64,000 nt of DNA, from the NCBI GenBank assembly GCA_027459625.1, contig DAIDHP010000012.1, positions 24,068 through 88,067 on the forward strand. Reading direction: 5' to 3'. This document shows, one piece after another, positions 17,879 to 27,912 of the stretch (position 1 is its first letter; each line of letters opens with the position of its first letter). Source of the stretch: Chthonomonadales bacterium. GTDB taxonomy: Bacteria > Armatimonadota > Chthonomonadetes > Chthonomonadales > CAJBBX01. The translations under genes were made by a program, and so were the position numbers. The notes below the pieces were generated by a model that did no database searches, was not told the DNA's origin, and was given only the letters and a program-made list of their open reading frames with translations.

Positions 17879-17908
17879 CTCCCCGAGGTTCCTGGGAATC
17901 TCGGGGAG
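17879..17908. terminator. Bidirectional terminator between xylB and groEL
   Basis: CTCCCCGAG (17879-17887) pairs perfectly with CTCGGGGAG (17900-17908) around a 12-nt loop. A-rich sequence precedes it and CTTT follows. It lies between two convergent genes. Confidence 0.85.
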
Positions 17909-17930
17909 CTTTATCATGAAGCAAATGCGA

Positions 17931-19580
<1,650 letters not shown>

Positions 19581-19604
19581 TCATCGACCCGTACCGCGCA
19601 TGCA

Positions 19605-19892
19605 CTATGCTTGAATTGCGTAAATCTGATCTTCGTCCAAAATGACATAGTCCTTGCCCTCTAGATTCACCTCGGTGCCGCCATAGCGGCTGTAAATAAT
19701 AGTGTCTCCGGGCTTCACGGCGATAGGAGCTACCGAACCATCGTCCAGCACCCTGCCGTTACCAACGGCGATGACTTTTCCCTGTTGGGGTTTTTTCTTC
19801 GCGGAATCCGGAAGAACGATCCCGCCTGCGGTCTTTTCCTCCTCCGCAGCAGGTTCAACAACCACCTTGGTTCCCAATGGTCGTAATGGCAT
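19605..19892 (-). CDS. groS: Co-chaperonin GroES
   Basis: A 95-residue lid of the GroEL chamber. Seen: [11 protein letters not shown], the mobile loop [16 protein letters not shown], and the roof sequence [19 protein letters not shown] lies 10 nt before the start. First gene of the groES-groEL operon; a CIRCE operator and a sigma-70-like promoter lie just upstream. Confidence 0.98.
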   Translation of the reverse strand: MPLRPLGTKVVVEPAAEEEKTAGGIVLPDSAKKKPQQGKVIAVGNGRVLDDGSVAPIAVKPGDTIIYSRYGGTEVNLEGKDYVILDEDQIYAIQA

Positions 19893-19964
19893 ATTTCCTC
19901 ACCTCCATTGTTTAATAGAACAGCGGCAATCATCAGACTGCCAGCATGTATGAATTGATTGAAA

Positions 19965-19991
19965 TTGGCGCTCATCATTTGAGAGCGCTAA
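19965..19991 (-). promoter_or_regulatory. CIRCE-type HrcA operator
   Basis: Read on the reverse strand: TTAGCGCTC, nine bases, GAGCGCCAA. The classic CIRCE is TTAGCACTC-N9-GAGTGCTAA; both half sites carry G/C changes, one of which breaks symmetry. The site directly follows the -10 box, as expected for repression by HrcA. No hrcA gene is in this window. Confidence 0.85.
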
Positions 19992-19996
19992 CTATA

Positions 19997-20026
19997 AGGA
20001 TACAAAAAAAACGGTGGAAATGTCAA
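19997..20026 (-). promoter_or_regulatory. groES-groEL promoter
   Basis: Reverse strand: TTGACA (20021-20026), 18-nt spacer containing eight T, then TATCCT (19997-20002). CIRCE begins 5 nt downstream of the -10 box. Confidence 0.7.
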
Positions 20027-20150
20027 GTGAGAAGAGAGTGAAAATCGATATTTGTAGTCGTGAAAAAAAGTTGTGTTTGCAGTTTTTTCACCGCGCGATG
20101 TCCTGACGGACAAAAAAAACAAGAAAAAAAAGAGATTCCCCTCGCAGGTA

Positions 20151-20180
20151 TTGACACCCCCGGGAAAAGTATGCTACATT
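20151..20180 (+). promoter_or_regulatory. Promoter of the G5/3D-domain gene
   Basis: TTGACA (20151-20156), 18-nt spacer, TACATT (20175-20180). The predicted transcript carries a leader of about 130 nt before the coding start at 20316. Confidence 0.65.
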
Positions 20181-20221
20181 CCCATCGCCTGTCGTGGCGG
20201 ATTCTAAAAGGTCACACGCTA

Positions 20222-20300
20222 CACTTCCACACGGGAAGTGAATCAGGGAGTTCGTTGGCAAATCCAAAAGGGCTCTCGTTCCATGGACTTATGGGACGAG
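20222..20300 (+). promoter_or_regulatory. Structured 5' leader of the G5/3D-domain gene
   Basis: Two hairpins are visible in the leader: CACTTCC/GGAAGTG (20222-20240) and a 10-bp stem CTCGTTCCAT/ATGGGACGAG with one G-U (20275-20300). The second ends just before the ribosome site GGAGGG at 20304. It could control initiation. I could not match it to ydaO, c-di-GMP or another known riboswitch of cell-wall genes. Confidence 0.45.
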
Positions 20301-20315
20301 AAAGGAGGGATGACT

Positions 20316-21002
20316 GTGTCAAATCCTGCATCCGCCCAAGCGAGCTATCCGAAGAGACATAAGTTGATGGCGGCGTTATTGACTTTCGCCATTTTGGCTC
20401 TTGGGACTCCATCATTCGCGAAGGGCGACAGAGCTCAGTCCTCCGAACAGGTTACTGTGAAGAGAGTTGAGCTGCGCATGCCGATCCCCTATCCCACCCT
20501 CAGGAGAAGCAACTCCGAACTGTGCGATGGTTTGAGCAAAACCATTCGCACCGGGATAAACGGCGAAAAACTATGCATCTACAGGGTATGCATCAAGGAT
20601 GGTAAGGAGATCAAGCGCGAGCTAGTCTCCTCCAAAATCTTGAAAAAACCCGTACCGGAAGTAATAGCCATCGGAAACAGAGGGGACCTGCCCTCCCGCG
20701 GATATTTTTCCGGACGCAATACACTTATCATGATCGCGACCGCTTACAGCCCCGCCGCGTCCGATAACGGAGGTTACTCCGGCGGAACGGCTACCGGCAT
20801 TAAAGTTGGTCACGGCGTGGTTGCAGTAGATCCAAAATACATTCCGCTCGGCACAAGGCTCTATATCGAAGGCTACGGTTATGCAATCGCAGCAGACACC
20901 GGACGTGCGATCAAAGGGGACCGCATCGATCTCGGTTTCAAAAACCGACAGGAAGCGAGCAACTTCGGTCGGAGAAAGGTGATCGTTCACATTCTGGATT
21001 GA
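20316..21002 (+). CDS. Secreted G5 and 3D domain protein (probable cell-wall enzyme)
   Basis: A 228-residue exported protein. After a signal peptide (RHKLMAALLTFAILALGTPS) comes a G5-like domain of beta strands (from VTVKRVELRMPIPY to about KPVPEVIAIG). The C-terminal 3D domain contains IATAYSPAASDNGG, VAVDPKYIPLGTRLYIEG, AADTGRAIKGDRIDL, with the three Asp residues that name the domain. This layout matches YabE/YocH/Rpf2-type proteins that act on peptidoglycan. GTG at 20316 is 7 nt after GGAGG and is preferred; ATG at 20310 touches the ribosome site and a frame extension to 20238 has none. It lies upstream of rsmA, as yabE lies near ksgA in Bacillus. Confidence 0.85.
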   Translation: MSNPASAQASYPKRHKLMAALLTFAILALGTPSFAKGDRAQSSEQVTVKRVELRMPIPYPTLRRSNSELCDGLSKTIRTGINGEKLCIYRVCIKDGKEIKRELVSSKILKKPVPEVIAIGNRGDLPSRGYFSGRNTLIMIATAYSPAASDNGGYSGGTATGIKVGHGVVAVDPKYIPLGTRLYIEGYGYAIAADTGRAIKGDRIDLGFKNRQEASNFGRRKVIVHILD

Positions 21003-21090
21003 CGAAGGTTACACGTCAACTCGGGTAAAATGAGGGTTGATCCTCATTTATCGATAGAAAGTATAACACTGAAGTCCATCCGACACGAAC

Positions 21091-21960
21091 ATGAACGATC
21101 CAGCGATACCATCGAATGCCAACGCTCTTCTACGCGAGCAGGGATTAAGACCCCGCAAGCGTTGGGGGCAAAACTTCCTTTGTGACCGTAATGCGCTTGA
21201 TCGGATTGTTAGGGCGGCAGCCCTTCAATCCGACGATCGCACCTTGGAAATCGGCGCGGGACTTGGGGCGTTAACCCGGTCCCTCGCCGATTTTTGTTCT
21301 CTGGTTACGGCGGTGGAGATAGACCCCCTGATGGAACCGATACTGAAAAAAACCCTGCAAAACCATCCCAATGTCCGTTTAATCTTCGAAGACTTTCTAA
21401 GGCTTGACACTCCGTCGTTACTTAATGAGGCATTTCAGGACCGGCGCGGCTTGGTGGTGGCGAACATCCCTTATTACATCACCACCCCGATATTGGAACG
21501 GCTATTGAGTAACAAGCATAGTATCAGGCGAATCGTCTTGCTCGTGCAGGAGGAGGTCGCCGGAAGACTGTGTGCTCCTCCCGGTGATGAGAATTACGGA
21601 TCGATGAGCGTTTTCGCGCAGTATCACGCGAATGTATCCTCTCTATTTAAAGTGTCGCGCAACTCGTTTATGCCGGTCCCGGAGGTGAATTCCATGGTGG
21701 TTCAACTGGAACCTTACGCTGCGGGGGCGATTGATGTCAAGGATGAGGACGTTTTCTTTCGTGTAGTGCGCTCGGCATTCGGCAAAAGGCGTAAGATGTT
21801 ATTGAACGCCCTCTTAGCCGACTTTGGCAAAGAGGGGAAGTCGGGCTTGGAAAAGGCTATGGATGATGCAGGCATCGACTGTTCCCGTCGCGGCGAGACG
21901 CTTTCTCTGAAGGAGTTTGCTAAATTAGCGGAGTGCATCGAGCATCTTGGAACCACATAA
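21091..21960 (+). CDS. rsmA: 16S rRNA adenine(1518/1519) dimethyltransferase
   Basis: KsgA-type enzyme that dimethylates two adjacent adenines in helix 45 of 16S rRNA late in 30S assembly. Seen: KRWGQNFLCDRNALDRIV, AdoMet motif LEIGAGLGALTRSLA, VEIDP, catalytic motif VANIPYYITTPIL and C-terminal VNSMVVQLEP. The 289 residues are full length. The gene follows the 3D-domain gene by 88 nt, a conserved neighbourhood in Gram-positive-like genomes. Confidence 0.97.
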   Translation: MNDPAIPSNANALLREQGLRPRKRWGQNFLCDRNALDRIVRAAALQSDDRTLEIGAGLGALTRSLADFCSLVTAVEIDPLMEPILKKTLQNHPNVRLIFEDFLRLDTPSLLNEAFQDRRGLVVANIPYYITTPILERLLSNKHSIRRIVLLVQEEVAGRLCAPPGDENYGSMSVFAQYHANVSSLFKVSRNSFMPVPEVNSMVVQLEPYAAGAIDVKDEDVFFRVVRSAFGKRRKMLLNALLADFGKEGKSGLEKAMDDAGIDCSRRGETLSLKEFAKLAECIEHLGTT

Positions 21961-22057
21961 CAATCCGTGATGCTGGAATTATTTTAGAGACCTTTGCGAC
22001 TGCCGCTTATTGAATTTCCAAATTGATGACATGAGTGCGTAACTAAAAGGGGGATAT

Positions 22058-23353
22058 ATGAATACGAATATATCGAATAGGCTCTACCAGGAATCCTTGG
22101 CGAAGATACCCGGCGGCGTGAACTCTCCCGTTCGAGCGTTCCGATCGGTGGGGGGAAACCCGCTGTTCATTGAAAGAGGCGAGGGTGCATGGATCATCGA
22201 CGTGGATGGAAACCGTTTTCTGGATTGCGTTTGCAGTTGGGGACCTCTAATATTCGGTCATGCTCACCCGCGCATCGCGGAGGCGTTGCGGCATCAATTG
22301 ACGTTGGGATGGACCTTCGGCGCTCCGACGGAGTTGGAGTTGCGTCTCGCGGAGATCATTACCAACATGGTTCCAAGCGTGGAGAAGGTCCGTTTTGTCT
22401 CCAGCGGAACTGAAGCCACCATGAGCGCTATTCGCCTTGCGCGAGGATTCACCAAAAGAAACAAGATAATCAAGTTCGAGGGATGTTATCACGGGCATGC
22501 CGATTGTCTGTTGGCAAAGAGCGGATCGGGGATCGCCACGCTCGGCTTGCCGGACAGCGCAGGGGTTCCCTGCGGAACAACATCTGACACCATTCCCCTG
22601 CCCTACAACGACGTGGATGCGGTGAGAAAGGCGTTCGAGGATTATGGCGCGGACATAGCCGGGGTGATTGTCGAGCCGATCGCGGGCAATATGGGGTGCG
22701 TCCCTCCAATGCCCTCCTTCCTGCAATCCTTACGAGATATCACCAGTCATTTCAAAGCCCTGTTAATATTCGATGAGGTTATGACTGGATTTCGTGTTGC
22801 AAAAGGCGGCGCTCAGGAGCTATATCATGTCAAGCCGGATATCACCACTTTCGGGAAGATCGTTGGCGGAGGCTTGCCAGTGGGGGTTTATGGCGGCGGA
22901 GCGGAGATCATGGATATGGTGGCGCCTGTGGGACCGGTTTATCAGGCTGGGACGCTATCAGGCAATCCTCTCGCGATCACTGCGGGCTTGGAGACTTTAA
23001 TGATAATCAACGAAGATCCTGGCATGTACTCCCGTTTGGAGGAGACGAGTCGCCGCGTGGCTCAGGAATGGCGCTTAGCCGCGCACGAGGCGGGCGTGAG
23101 GGTTACGATCAATCAAATTGGATCCATGTTCACGCTGTTTTTCGCGGATGGACCTGTGCGCAACTACGCTCAAGCGTTGACAAGCGACACGGAAATTTTC
23201 TCCAAATTTTTCAGACTCATGCAGGAGCGCCAAATCTATTATCCTCCTTCGCAATATGAATGCGCGTTTCTCTCTGCAGCAATGGGGGATGGTGAGATAG
23301 AACATCTGATTCGAGGGGGAAGTGAGGCTTTAATATCCTTAGGAAAGCAGTGA
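22058..23353 (+). CDS. hemL: Glutamate-1-semialdehyde 2,1-aminomutase
   Basis: PLP enzyme converting glutamate-1-semialdehyde to 5-aminolevulinate in the C5 route to heme and corrinoids. Seen: N-terminal PGGVNSPVRAFRSVGG, SSGTEATMSAIRLARG, KFEGCYHGH, the IFDEVMTGFR cofactor motif, and the Schiff-base Lys267 in TFGKIVGGGLPVG. 431 residues, full length. AAAAGGGGG precedes the ATG. Heme production is needed by the cytochrome c protein at 2.6 kb. Confidence 0.97.
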   Translation: MNTNISNRLYQESLAKIPGGVNSPVRAFRSVGGNPLFIERGEGAWIIDVDGNRFLDCVCSWGPLIFGHAHPRIAEALRHQLTLGWTFGAPTELELRLAEIITNMVPSVEKVRFVSSGTEATMSAIRLARGFTKRNKIIKFEGCYHGHADCLLAKSGSGIATLGLPDSAGVPCGTTSDTIPLPYNDVDAVRKAFEDYGADIAGVIVEPIAGNMGCVPPMPSFLQSLRDITSHFKALLIFDEVMTGFRVAKGGAQELYHVKPDITTFGKIVGGGLPVGVYGGGAEIMDMVAPVGPVYQAGTLSGNPLAITAGLETLMIINEDPGMYSRLEETSRRVAQEWRLAAHEAGVRVTINQIGSMFTLFFADGPVRNYAQALTSDTEIFSKFFRLMQERQIYYPPSQYECAFLSAAMGDGEIEHLIRGGSEALISLGKQ

Positions 23354-23592
23354 TTGCGGGCGCCGCTGCATGAAAATGTTCTTGTTAATAGTGCATCACG
23401 GTGATAATGACGCACGTTATAGCGGATATGGAATCATTTGCAAATTCCAAACAAACATAAAGTTCCCATTAAAGAATTCATAAAAGAACCAAATTCGCCT
23501 TGAGGAACTTTCGTTATGTATATGCTCCTTTTTCCAAATGAAACAGCCACCTCAATTAGTTAATTTCGACGAATATAAAAAGGATTGAAAAT

Positions 23593-24375
23593 ATGCTTCT
23601 CACACTCGATGTAGGAAATACGAACATAGTTCTTGGGGTTTTTTACGGAGAGTCGCTTCAGGCGGATTGGCGTGTTCGCACCGACAGAGAACGGACGACT
23701 GACGAGCACGGTTTGCTGATAACGCATTTATTGGAAAGCAGGGGGCTCCACAAGGGGGATTTGGACGGTTTCATCCTATCCAGCGTGGTGCCGACGATGA
23801 CGGAAACTCTTGCGGACGTGGCGCGTAGTTATTTTGATATGGATCCCATGGTGATTGGGCCGGAGACGGACTTCGGGTTGAAAGTGTTGTACCACAATCC
23901 ATCCGAGATAGGAGCGGACCGCTTGGTGAACGCGGTGGCGGTTAAAAAGAAATACGGCGGTCCGGCGATCGTGGTGGATTTTGGTACAGCCACGACTTTT
24001 GACGCATTAACCACCGAGGGGGATTATTTGGGCGGCGCCATCGCCCCGGGCATAGGCATCTCCGCCAATGCTTTGTTTCAGGCGGCGTCGAGATTGTACA
24101 GGGTTGAGTTGATTGCCCCTCAACGCGCCATTGGCAGGTCCACCATGGAGGCGATGCAGAGCGGCATCATCTTCGGTTTTGCTGGCCAGGTGGACGCGCT
24201 GGTGAGGCGAATCCGCAAAGAGTTAGGGGAGGATGCGCAAGCGATCGCCACCGGGGGACTGGCTACGCTGATCAGCAAGGAGTGCGAGACGATACGAATT
24301 GTTGATGAGATGCTAACATTGGATGGTTTGAAAATTTTATGGCATAGAAACCATTTTAACAAAAAATTCGCTTAG
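23593..24375 (+). CDS. coaX: Type III pantothenate kinase
   Basis: Phosphorylates pantothenate with ATP, first step of coenzyme A synthesis. An ASKHA-fold protein of 260 residues with the P-loop-like DVGNTNIVLGVF, substrate motif PSEIGADRLVNAVAV, catalytic DFGTATTFDAL and GGAIAPGIGISANAL. Type III enzymes need a monovalent cation and are insensitive to CoA feedback. AAGGA lies 8 nt before the ATG. No biotin ligase is fused or adjacent, unlike some homologues. Confidence 0.96.
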   Translation: MLLTLDVGNTNIVLGVFYGESLQADWRVRTDRERTTDEHGLLITHLLESRGLHKGDLDGFILSSVVPTMTETLADVARSYFDMDPMVIGPETDFGLKVLYHNPSEIGADRLVNAVAVKKKYGGPAIVVDFGTATTFDALTTEGDYLGGAIAPGIGISANALFQAASRLYRVELIAPQRAIGRSTMEAMQSGIIFGFAGQVDALVRRIRKELGEDAQAIATGGLATLISKECETIRIVDEMLTLDGLKILWHRNHFNKKFA

Positions 24376-24545
24376 TTAAGTAAGAGTGCGTCACTTTCGG
24401 ATATCGGTCTCGTAAAGAAATGCATAGGATGTACGGATTATGATCCGAGGAGTATGGCGATTGAGTTTATCGGGTGTGATGAGGGTTTCATCAACTGAAT
24501 TCACGTCATCTAATAAGTTAATCATTAGATGCTTCGAAAACAACG

Positions 24546-24573
24546 GGAACTTGAACGCATCTTTTATCCGTAA
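24546..24573 (+). promoter_or_regulatory. Possible ECF-type promoter of the sigma operon
   Basis: GGAACTT (24546-24552) followed by CGTAA (24569-24573) resembles the -35/-10 pair used by ECF sigma factors. The spacing is somewhat long. It lies just before the sigma-factor start, as expected for autoregulation. Confidence 0.35.
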
Positions 24574-24587
24574 CCCAAAACAGAAGC

Positions 24588-25211
24588 ATGCAGGATAAAA
24601 AAATCATGGAATATACCGGATCTTACATTGAGCACGCGCGTGTAGACAAAAAAGAATTTGAAGAATTGGTTCGCCGCCACCATCGTCAAGCATACAACAT
24701 CGCTTATCGATTTGCGGGAAATCACGCGGATGCCGAGGACATTGTGCAAGAGGCTTTCTTGAGAGCCTACAGATTTTTTGATCGATATAACCGATCCATG
24801 CCGTTCGAGAATTGGTTATACCGTATTATTTCGAACGTGTATGTGGATGAGTTGAGAAAACGCCCGCGAGCGAAGATACAATCGCTCGACCAGCCGATTG
24901 TGAAGCAAGGGCAGGAGATGGATATTCGTCTCGAAATACCGGACCCGAAAGGGGATCCGGGAACTCAACTCATGGAAAAGGCGTTGGACGAGCGGATTCA
25001 GAACGCTCTGGATAGTCTTCCGATTGAGTTCAAGAAATCGGTGATATTAGCCGACGTTGAGGGGCTGTCTTATGAGGAGATCGCCGAGACCCTGGGATGT
25101 TCCCTTGGAACAGTCCGATCTCGGTTGCATAGAGGAAGAAAAATGCTGCGAAGCAAGCTTCAAAGATATATGGATGCTAGCAGCGGGAGATTTCAAAGTG
25201 AATTGTCGTAG
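24588..25211 (+). CDS. ECF RNA polymerase sigma factor
   Basis: A 207-residue group 4 sigma-70 factor. Region 2 includes HHRQAYNIAYRFAGNHADAEDIVQEAFLRAY-type sequence and FENWLYRIISNVYVDELRK. Region 4 includes LSYEEIAETLGCSLGTVRSRLHRGRKML. Region 3 is absent, as in all ECF factors. Its end overlaps the anti-sigma gene by 14 nt. With the RseB-like gene it forms an envelope-stress type regulon. The first start (24588) has only a weak ribosome site; ATG at 24606 is an alternative. Confidence 0.94.
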   Translation: MQDKKIMEYTGSYIEHARVDKKEFEELVRRHHRQAYNIAYRFAGNHADAEDIVQEAFLRAYRFFDRYNRSMPFENWLYRIISNVYVDELRKRPRAKIQSLDQPIVKQGQEMDIRLEIPDPKGDPGTQLMEKALDERIQNALDSLPIEFKKSVILADVEGLSYEEIAETLGCSLGTVRSRLHRGRKMLRSKLQRYMDASSGRFQSELS

Positions 25212-25764
25212 GGTTTGTCACCTGCTCGATGCATATATAGACGGGGAAGTCAATCGTTTTGATCGAATATCCATTCGAGAACATTTGAAGAATTGCCCTG
25301 ATTGTCAACTTGAGTATGACTCCATTATGGAGACGAAGAACATCATGTCTTCGCTTTCCGTGATTAATCCCCGGGAGGATTTCGAGGAGGATCTCATCAG
25401 CAACTTAAAGCTAGATCAGCCGGCTTACGCTTCCTGTTCTTATCTATACAAATGGGTGGGGTATTTTGAACAACCGAAGATGAAACTTCGCTTGAGCATT
25501 GCAGCGGCTACCGTTTCAGTCGCACTGGCGGTTGTTTCGATTTATACCCACATACCCTCAAACACCCCCCAAATAGGGACTATGACGGCAAATCTGACCC
25601 CAACATCCATAGATCGTCCCATACTGGTGATGCCCAAGGACTATCTTTACATACATCGTCCATACGATTGGGACAACTCATTGCCGGTATTTAATGGTCC
25701 GTCCATCGCCCCTGCGGATTCCGTTACGATTCAACAGAACACAACCTTTCCTAGGTTCCGTTAA
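25198..25764 (+). CDS. Membrane anti-sigma factor with zf-HC2 zinc finger
   Basis: A 188-residue partner of the ECF factor. The GTG start at 25198 is chosen because GGGAG lies 8 nt upstream and it yields the canonical opening NCRRVCHLLDAYIDGEV. The zinc motif HLKNCPDC (H-x3-C-x2-C) follows, sequestering the sigma factor in known homologues. One membrane helix (about residues 99-117, LSIAAATVSVALAVVSIY) leaves a 70-residue external tail with Pro and Thr. Overlaps the sigma stop codon, so translation is coupled. Release probably needs regulated proteolysis; rseP at 7.6 kb could supply the site-2 step (inference). Confidence 0.88.
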   Translation: MNCRRVCHLLDAYIDGEVNRFDRISIREHLKNCPDCQLEYDSIMETKNIMSSLSVINPREDFEEDLISNLKLDQPAYASCSYLYKWVGYFEQPKMKLRLSIAAATVSVALAVVSIYTHIPSNTPQIGTMTANLTPTSIDRPILVMPKDYLYIHRPYDWDNSLPVFNGPSIAPADSVTIQQNTTFPRFR

Positions 25765-25875
25765 TCCATATACTGCAAGTAATTGCAACTATTCACATCC
25801 CACGTGACGTTTCGGCGTGGCGAAGGTATTGAAAATCGCTGAATGAAGCGTTTTGCAATTACACACTGGTAAAAA

Positions 25876-27171
25876 ATGATGCTTGCACGGAGAATTAGGA
25901 AAAACATAGGGTTACTCCTATTGTTGCCATGCGCGATTATCGCGCCTGTTTGCGTTTTGCCCGTATACGCTGAATCCGCCTCCGCACATCTGATGGATCG
26001 TCTCATTTATCATTTCGTGACTGATGGTCGCGATCTGAATTATCGCGGCGATCAAATGGTGATGACATGCTTTCGGGACGGGATATCTCAAACCGTTATT
26101 CGAACCATAGTTCATTCCCGTTCGGGGAAGACAATAATAAAGGACCAATATCCTTTTTCCAAAAAAGGGTCGGTGATTGTGGACGACGGGATGTGGATGA
26201 AACGCTGGGAGAGCCATACCCATTCCGTTATCATCATGCGCTCCTCTCACTCCAACCTCGATGAGAAACAGATTGAGTGTCGGATAAGACTCATCGTGCG
26301 GAATTACAGGTTGCGGCAACTGAACAATCAGGTGATAGCGAACAGGGATTGTTACACAATCGAACTCATTCCCCGTTATCATCCCATGCGTATCATAAAG
26401 GTATGGTTGGATAAATCCACCGGGATGCCGCTTTGTCACCAAGTGAATGATATGTCCGGGAACACACTTGGACTGTCGCTTTTTTCGTACATCAGCTATG
26501 TTAAAGACATCCCTTCCAAGGTGTTTCAATATCACTTTCCGGACCGGTTGGTTCGGGTGAATCTTTCCAAGTCTTCGATCTACCACACGGTATCCCCCAT
26601 TTCCAAACTGGTGAAATTCAATGTCACGGTTCCCGTGCGGATGCCGCCTGGATTCGATTTCGAGCAATGCGAATTGATGGACCTTCAGGGAGGGGCAACC
26701 GTTTGCCTTCGCTACACGGACGGTCTATCCAATATCACGGTATGTGAATCCAAGGACTGTATGACCCTGCCTTCCAGCGCCTCCATCATGCAGGCTGGAA
26801 GATATTCCGACGGAGATTATATAGTGACGTATCATGTCGGTTGCATGGATTACGCCGTGATGGGACAGAATGACCCAACGGATTTGCAATGGGTTGCGCG
26901 AACTCTGGATTCTGAGATTGCGCACTACTACGCTTCACGATTGATCTCAATGCATCCCAAATTCAGTTCGGTCATTATGAATCTGCGGAATCAAGGATTT
27001 GGGCTTGATGACATCGACGCTCTCATGCTGATTTCCAAGATATCAGGGGATCCTGTGCGATCTCTCGCGAACCTACTCCGTGAGGGGTGGGGATGGGAGA
27101 CCCTCGCAAGATGGAAAGGCGTAAACCCCGATCCGCTTTCGCGTCGAATTGACAGCCTCTTCAACCCATAG
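25876..27171 (+). CDS. Secreted RseB/MucB-like regulatory protein
   Basis: A 431-residue exported protein with a signal peptide (KNIGLLLLLPCAIIAPVCVLP, cleavage near VYAES). Residues about 35-240 fit the LolA-like fold of RseB/MucB N-terminal domains: an N-terminal helix, YRGDQMVMT strand and YTIELIPRYHPMRIIKVWLD, typical of lipoprotein-sensing barrels. The C-terminal region includes a DUF4367-like segment and a final helical segment (VRSLANLLREGWGWETLARW). It follows the anti-sigma gene by 111 nt, as RseB follows RseA. The likely role is sensing envelope damage and shielding the anti-sigma from proteolysis; assignment is by context and fold pattern. Confidence 0.7.
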   Translation: MMLARRIRKNIGLLLLLPCAIIAPVCVLPVYAESASAHLMDRLIYHFVTDGRDLNYRGDQMVMTCFRDGISQTVIRTIVHSRSGKTIIKDQYPFSKKGSVIVDDGMWMKRWESHTHSVIIMRSSHSNLDEKQIECRIRLIVRNYRLRQLNNQVIANRDCYTIELIPRYHPMRIIKVWLDKSTGMPLCHQVNDMSGNTLGLSLFSYISYVKDIPSKVFQYHFPDRLVRVNLSKSSIYHTVSPISKLVKFNVTVPVRMPPGFDFEQCELMDLQGGATVCLRYTDGLSNITVCESKDCMTLPSSASIMQAGRYSDGDYIVTYHVGCMDYAVMGQNDPTDLQWVARTLDSEIAHYYASRLISMHPKFSSVIMNLRNQGFGLDDIDALMLISKISGDPVRSLANLLREGWGWETLARWKGVNPDPLSRRIDSLFNP

Positions 27172-27300
27172 CTTCGTTTGCAGTACACATCCCAGTCAAT
27201 ATAGGAACATCATTTTCGGCTGATTCGTATACCCTAGTTACTAACGACAGGCTCTCCAATGAAAGGAGGGTATAATTGTATATCGATACGAGGGAAAAGG

Positions 27301-27861
27301 ATGAGATTTGAGTTGGAGTTGACAGATGAAGTCCGTAAATGCTGGAGCGAAATTGAGAACGATGTGGTGAAGTATCCCGACGAGGCGCTTCGACAAAAAG
27401 CCGTTCCGATTTCAAAACCCACTGCGGAAACGAGAGCGTTGGTGGATAGGATGAAAGCCGCAATGGCTGAGTCGAACGGCGTGGGTTTCGCAGCGCCCCA
27501 AATCGGGGTGTCTCAACGAGTCATCATCTATCACCTTCCGGGTGAGGATCAACCCATCCGAGTAATATTGAATCCCCGTATTATCTCCATGAAAGGTGAA
27601 CAGGTTGGTCCGGAAGGATGTCTCTCCATACCGCTTTTGGAGGGGGATGTCAAGCGAGCGTACGAGGTGATCGTCAAAGGGATGGATATGCTTGGCCGTC
27701 CTTTCCGAAGGCGAGCCACAGAGATGGAGGCGCGTGTGATCCAGCATGAAGTGGATCACTTGGACGGCGTGTTGTTTATTGATCGCGCCGACCCTGAGAC
27801 ACTTCAATGGCATTTGCCCGTGGATGCGGAGAGCGGTGAACCTGAATTAGCGTTGGATTGA
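27301..27861 (+). CDS. def: Peptide deformylase
   Basis: Metalloenzyme that removes the formyl group from nascent N-formylmethionine. All three motifs are present: GVGFAAPQIG, EGCLSIP (Cys ligand) and QHEVDHLDG (two His ligands and catalytic Glu). The ATG at 27301 has GAGGG six to ten nt upstream; an ATG at 27259 would add 14 residues with no ribosome site before it. Relative to typical enzymes there are about 15 extra N-terminal residues before KYPDEALR. It directly precedes fmt. Confidence 0.95.
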   Translation: MRFELELTDEVRKCWSEIENDVVKYPDEALRQKAVPISKPTAETRALVDRMKAAMAESNGVGFAAPQIGVSQRVIIYHLPGEDQPIRVILNPRIISMKGEQVGPEGCLSIPLLEGDVKRAYEVIVKGMDMLGRPFRRRATEMEARVIQHEVDHLDGVLFIDRADPETLQWHLPVDAESGEPELALD

Positions 27862-27912
27862 AACCTCTCATTTCGGATTGTATCAGTTCCTTTCGCCAAC
27901 CTTCATATTTGA

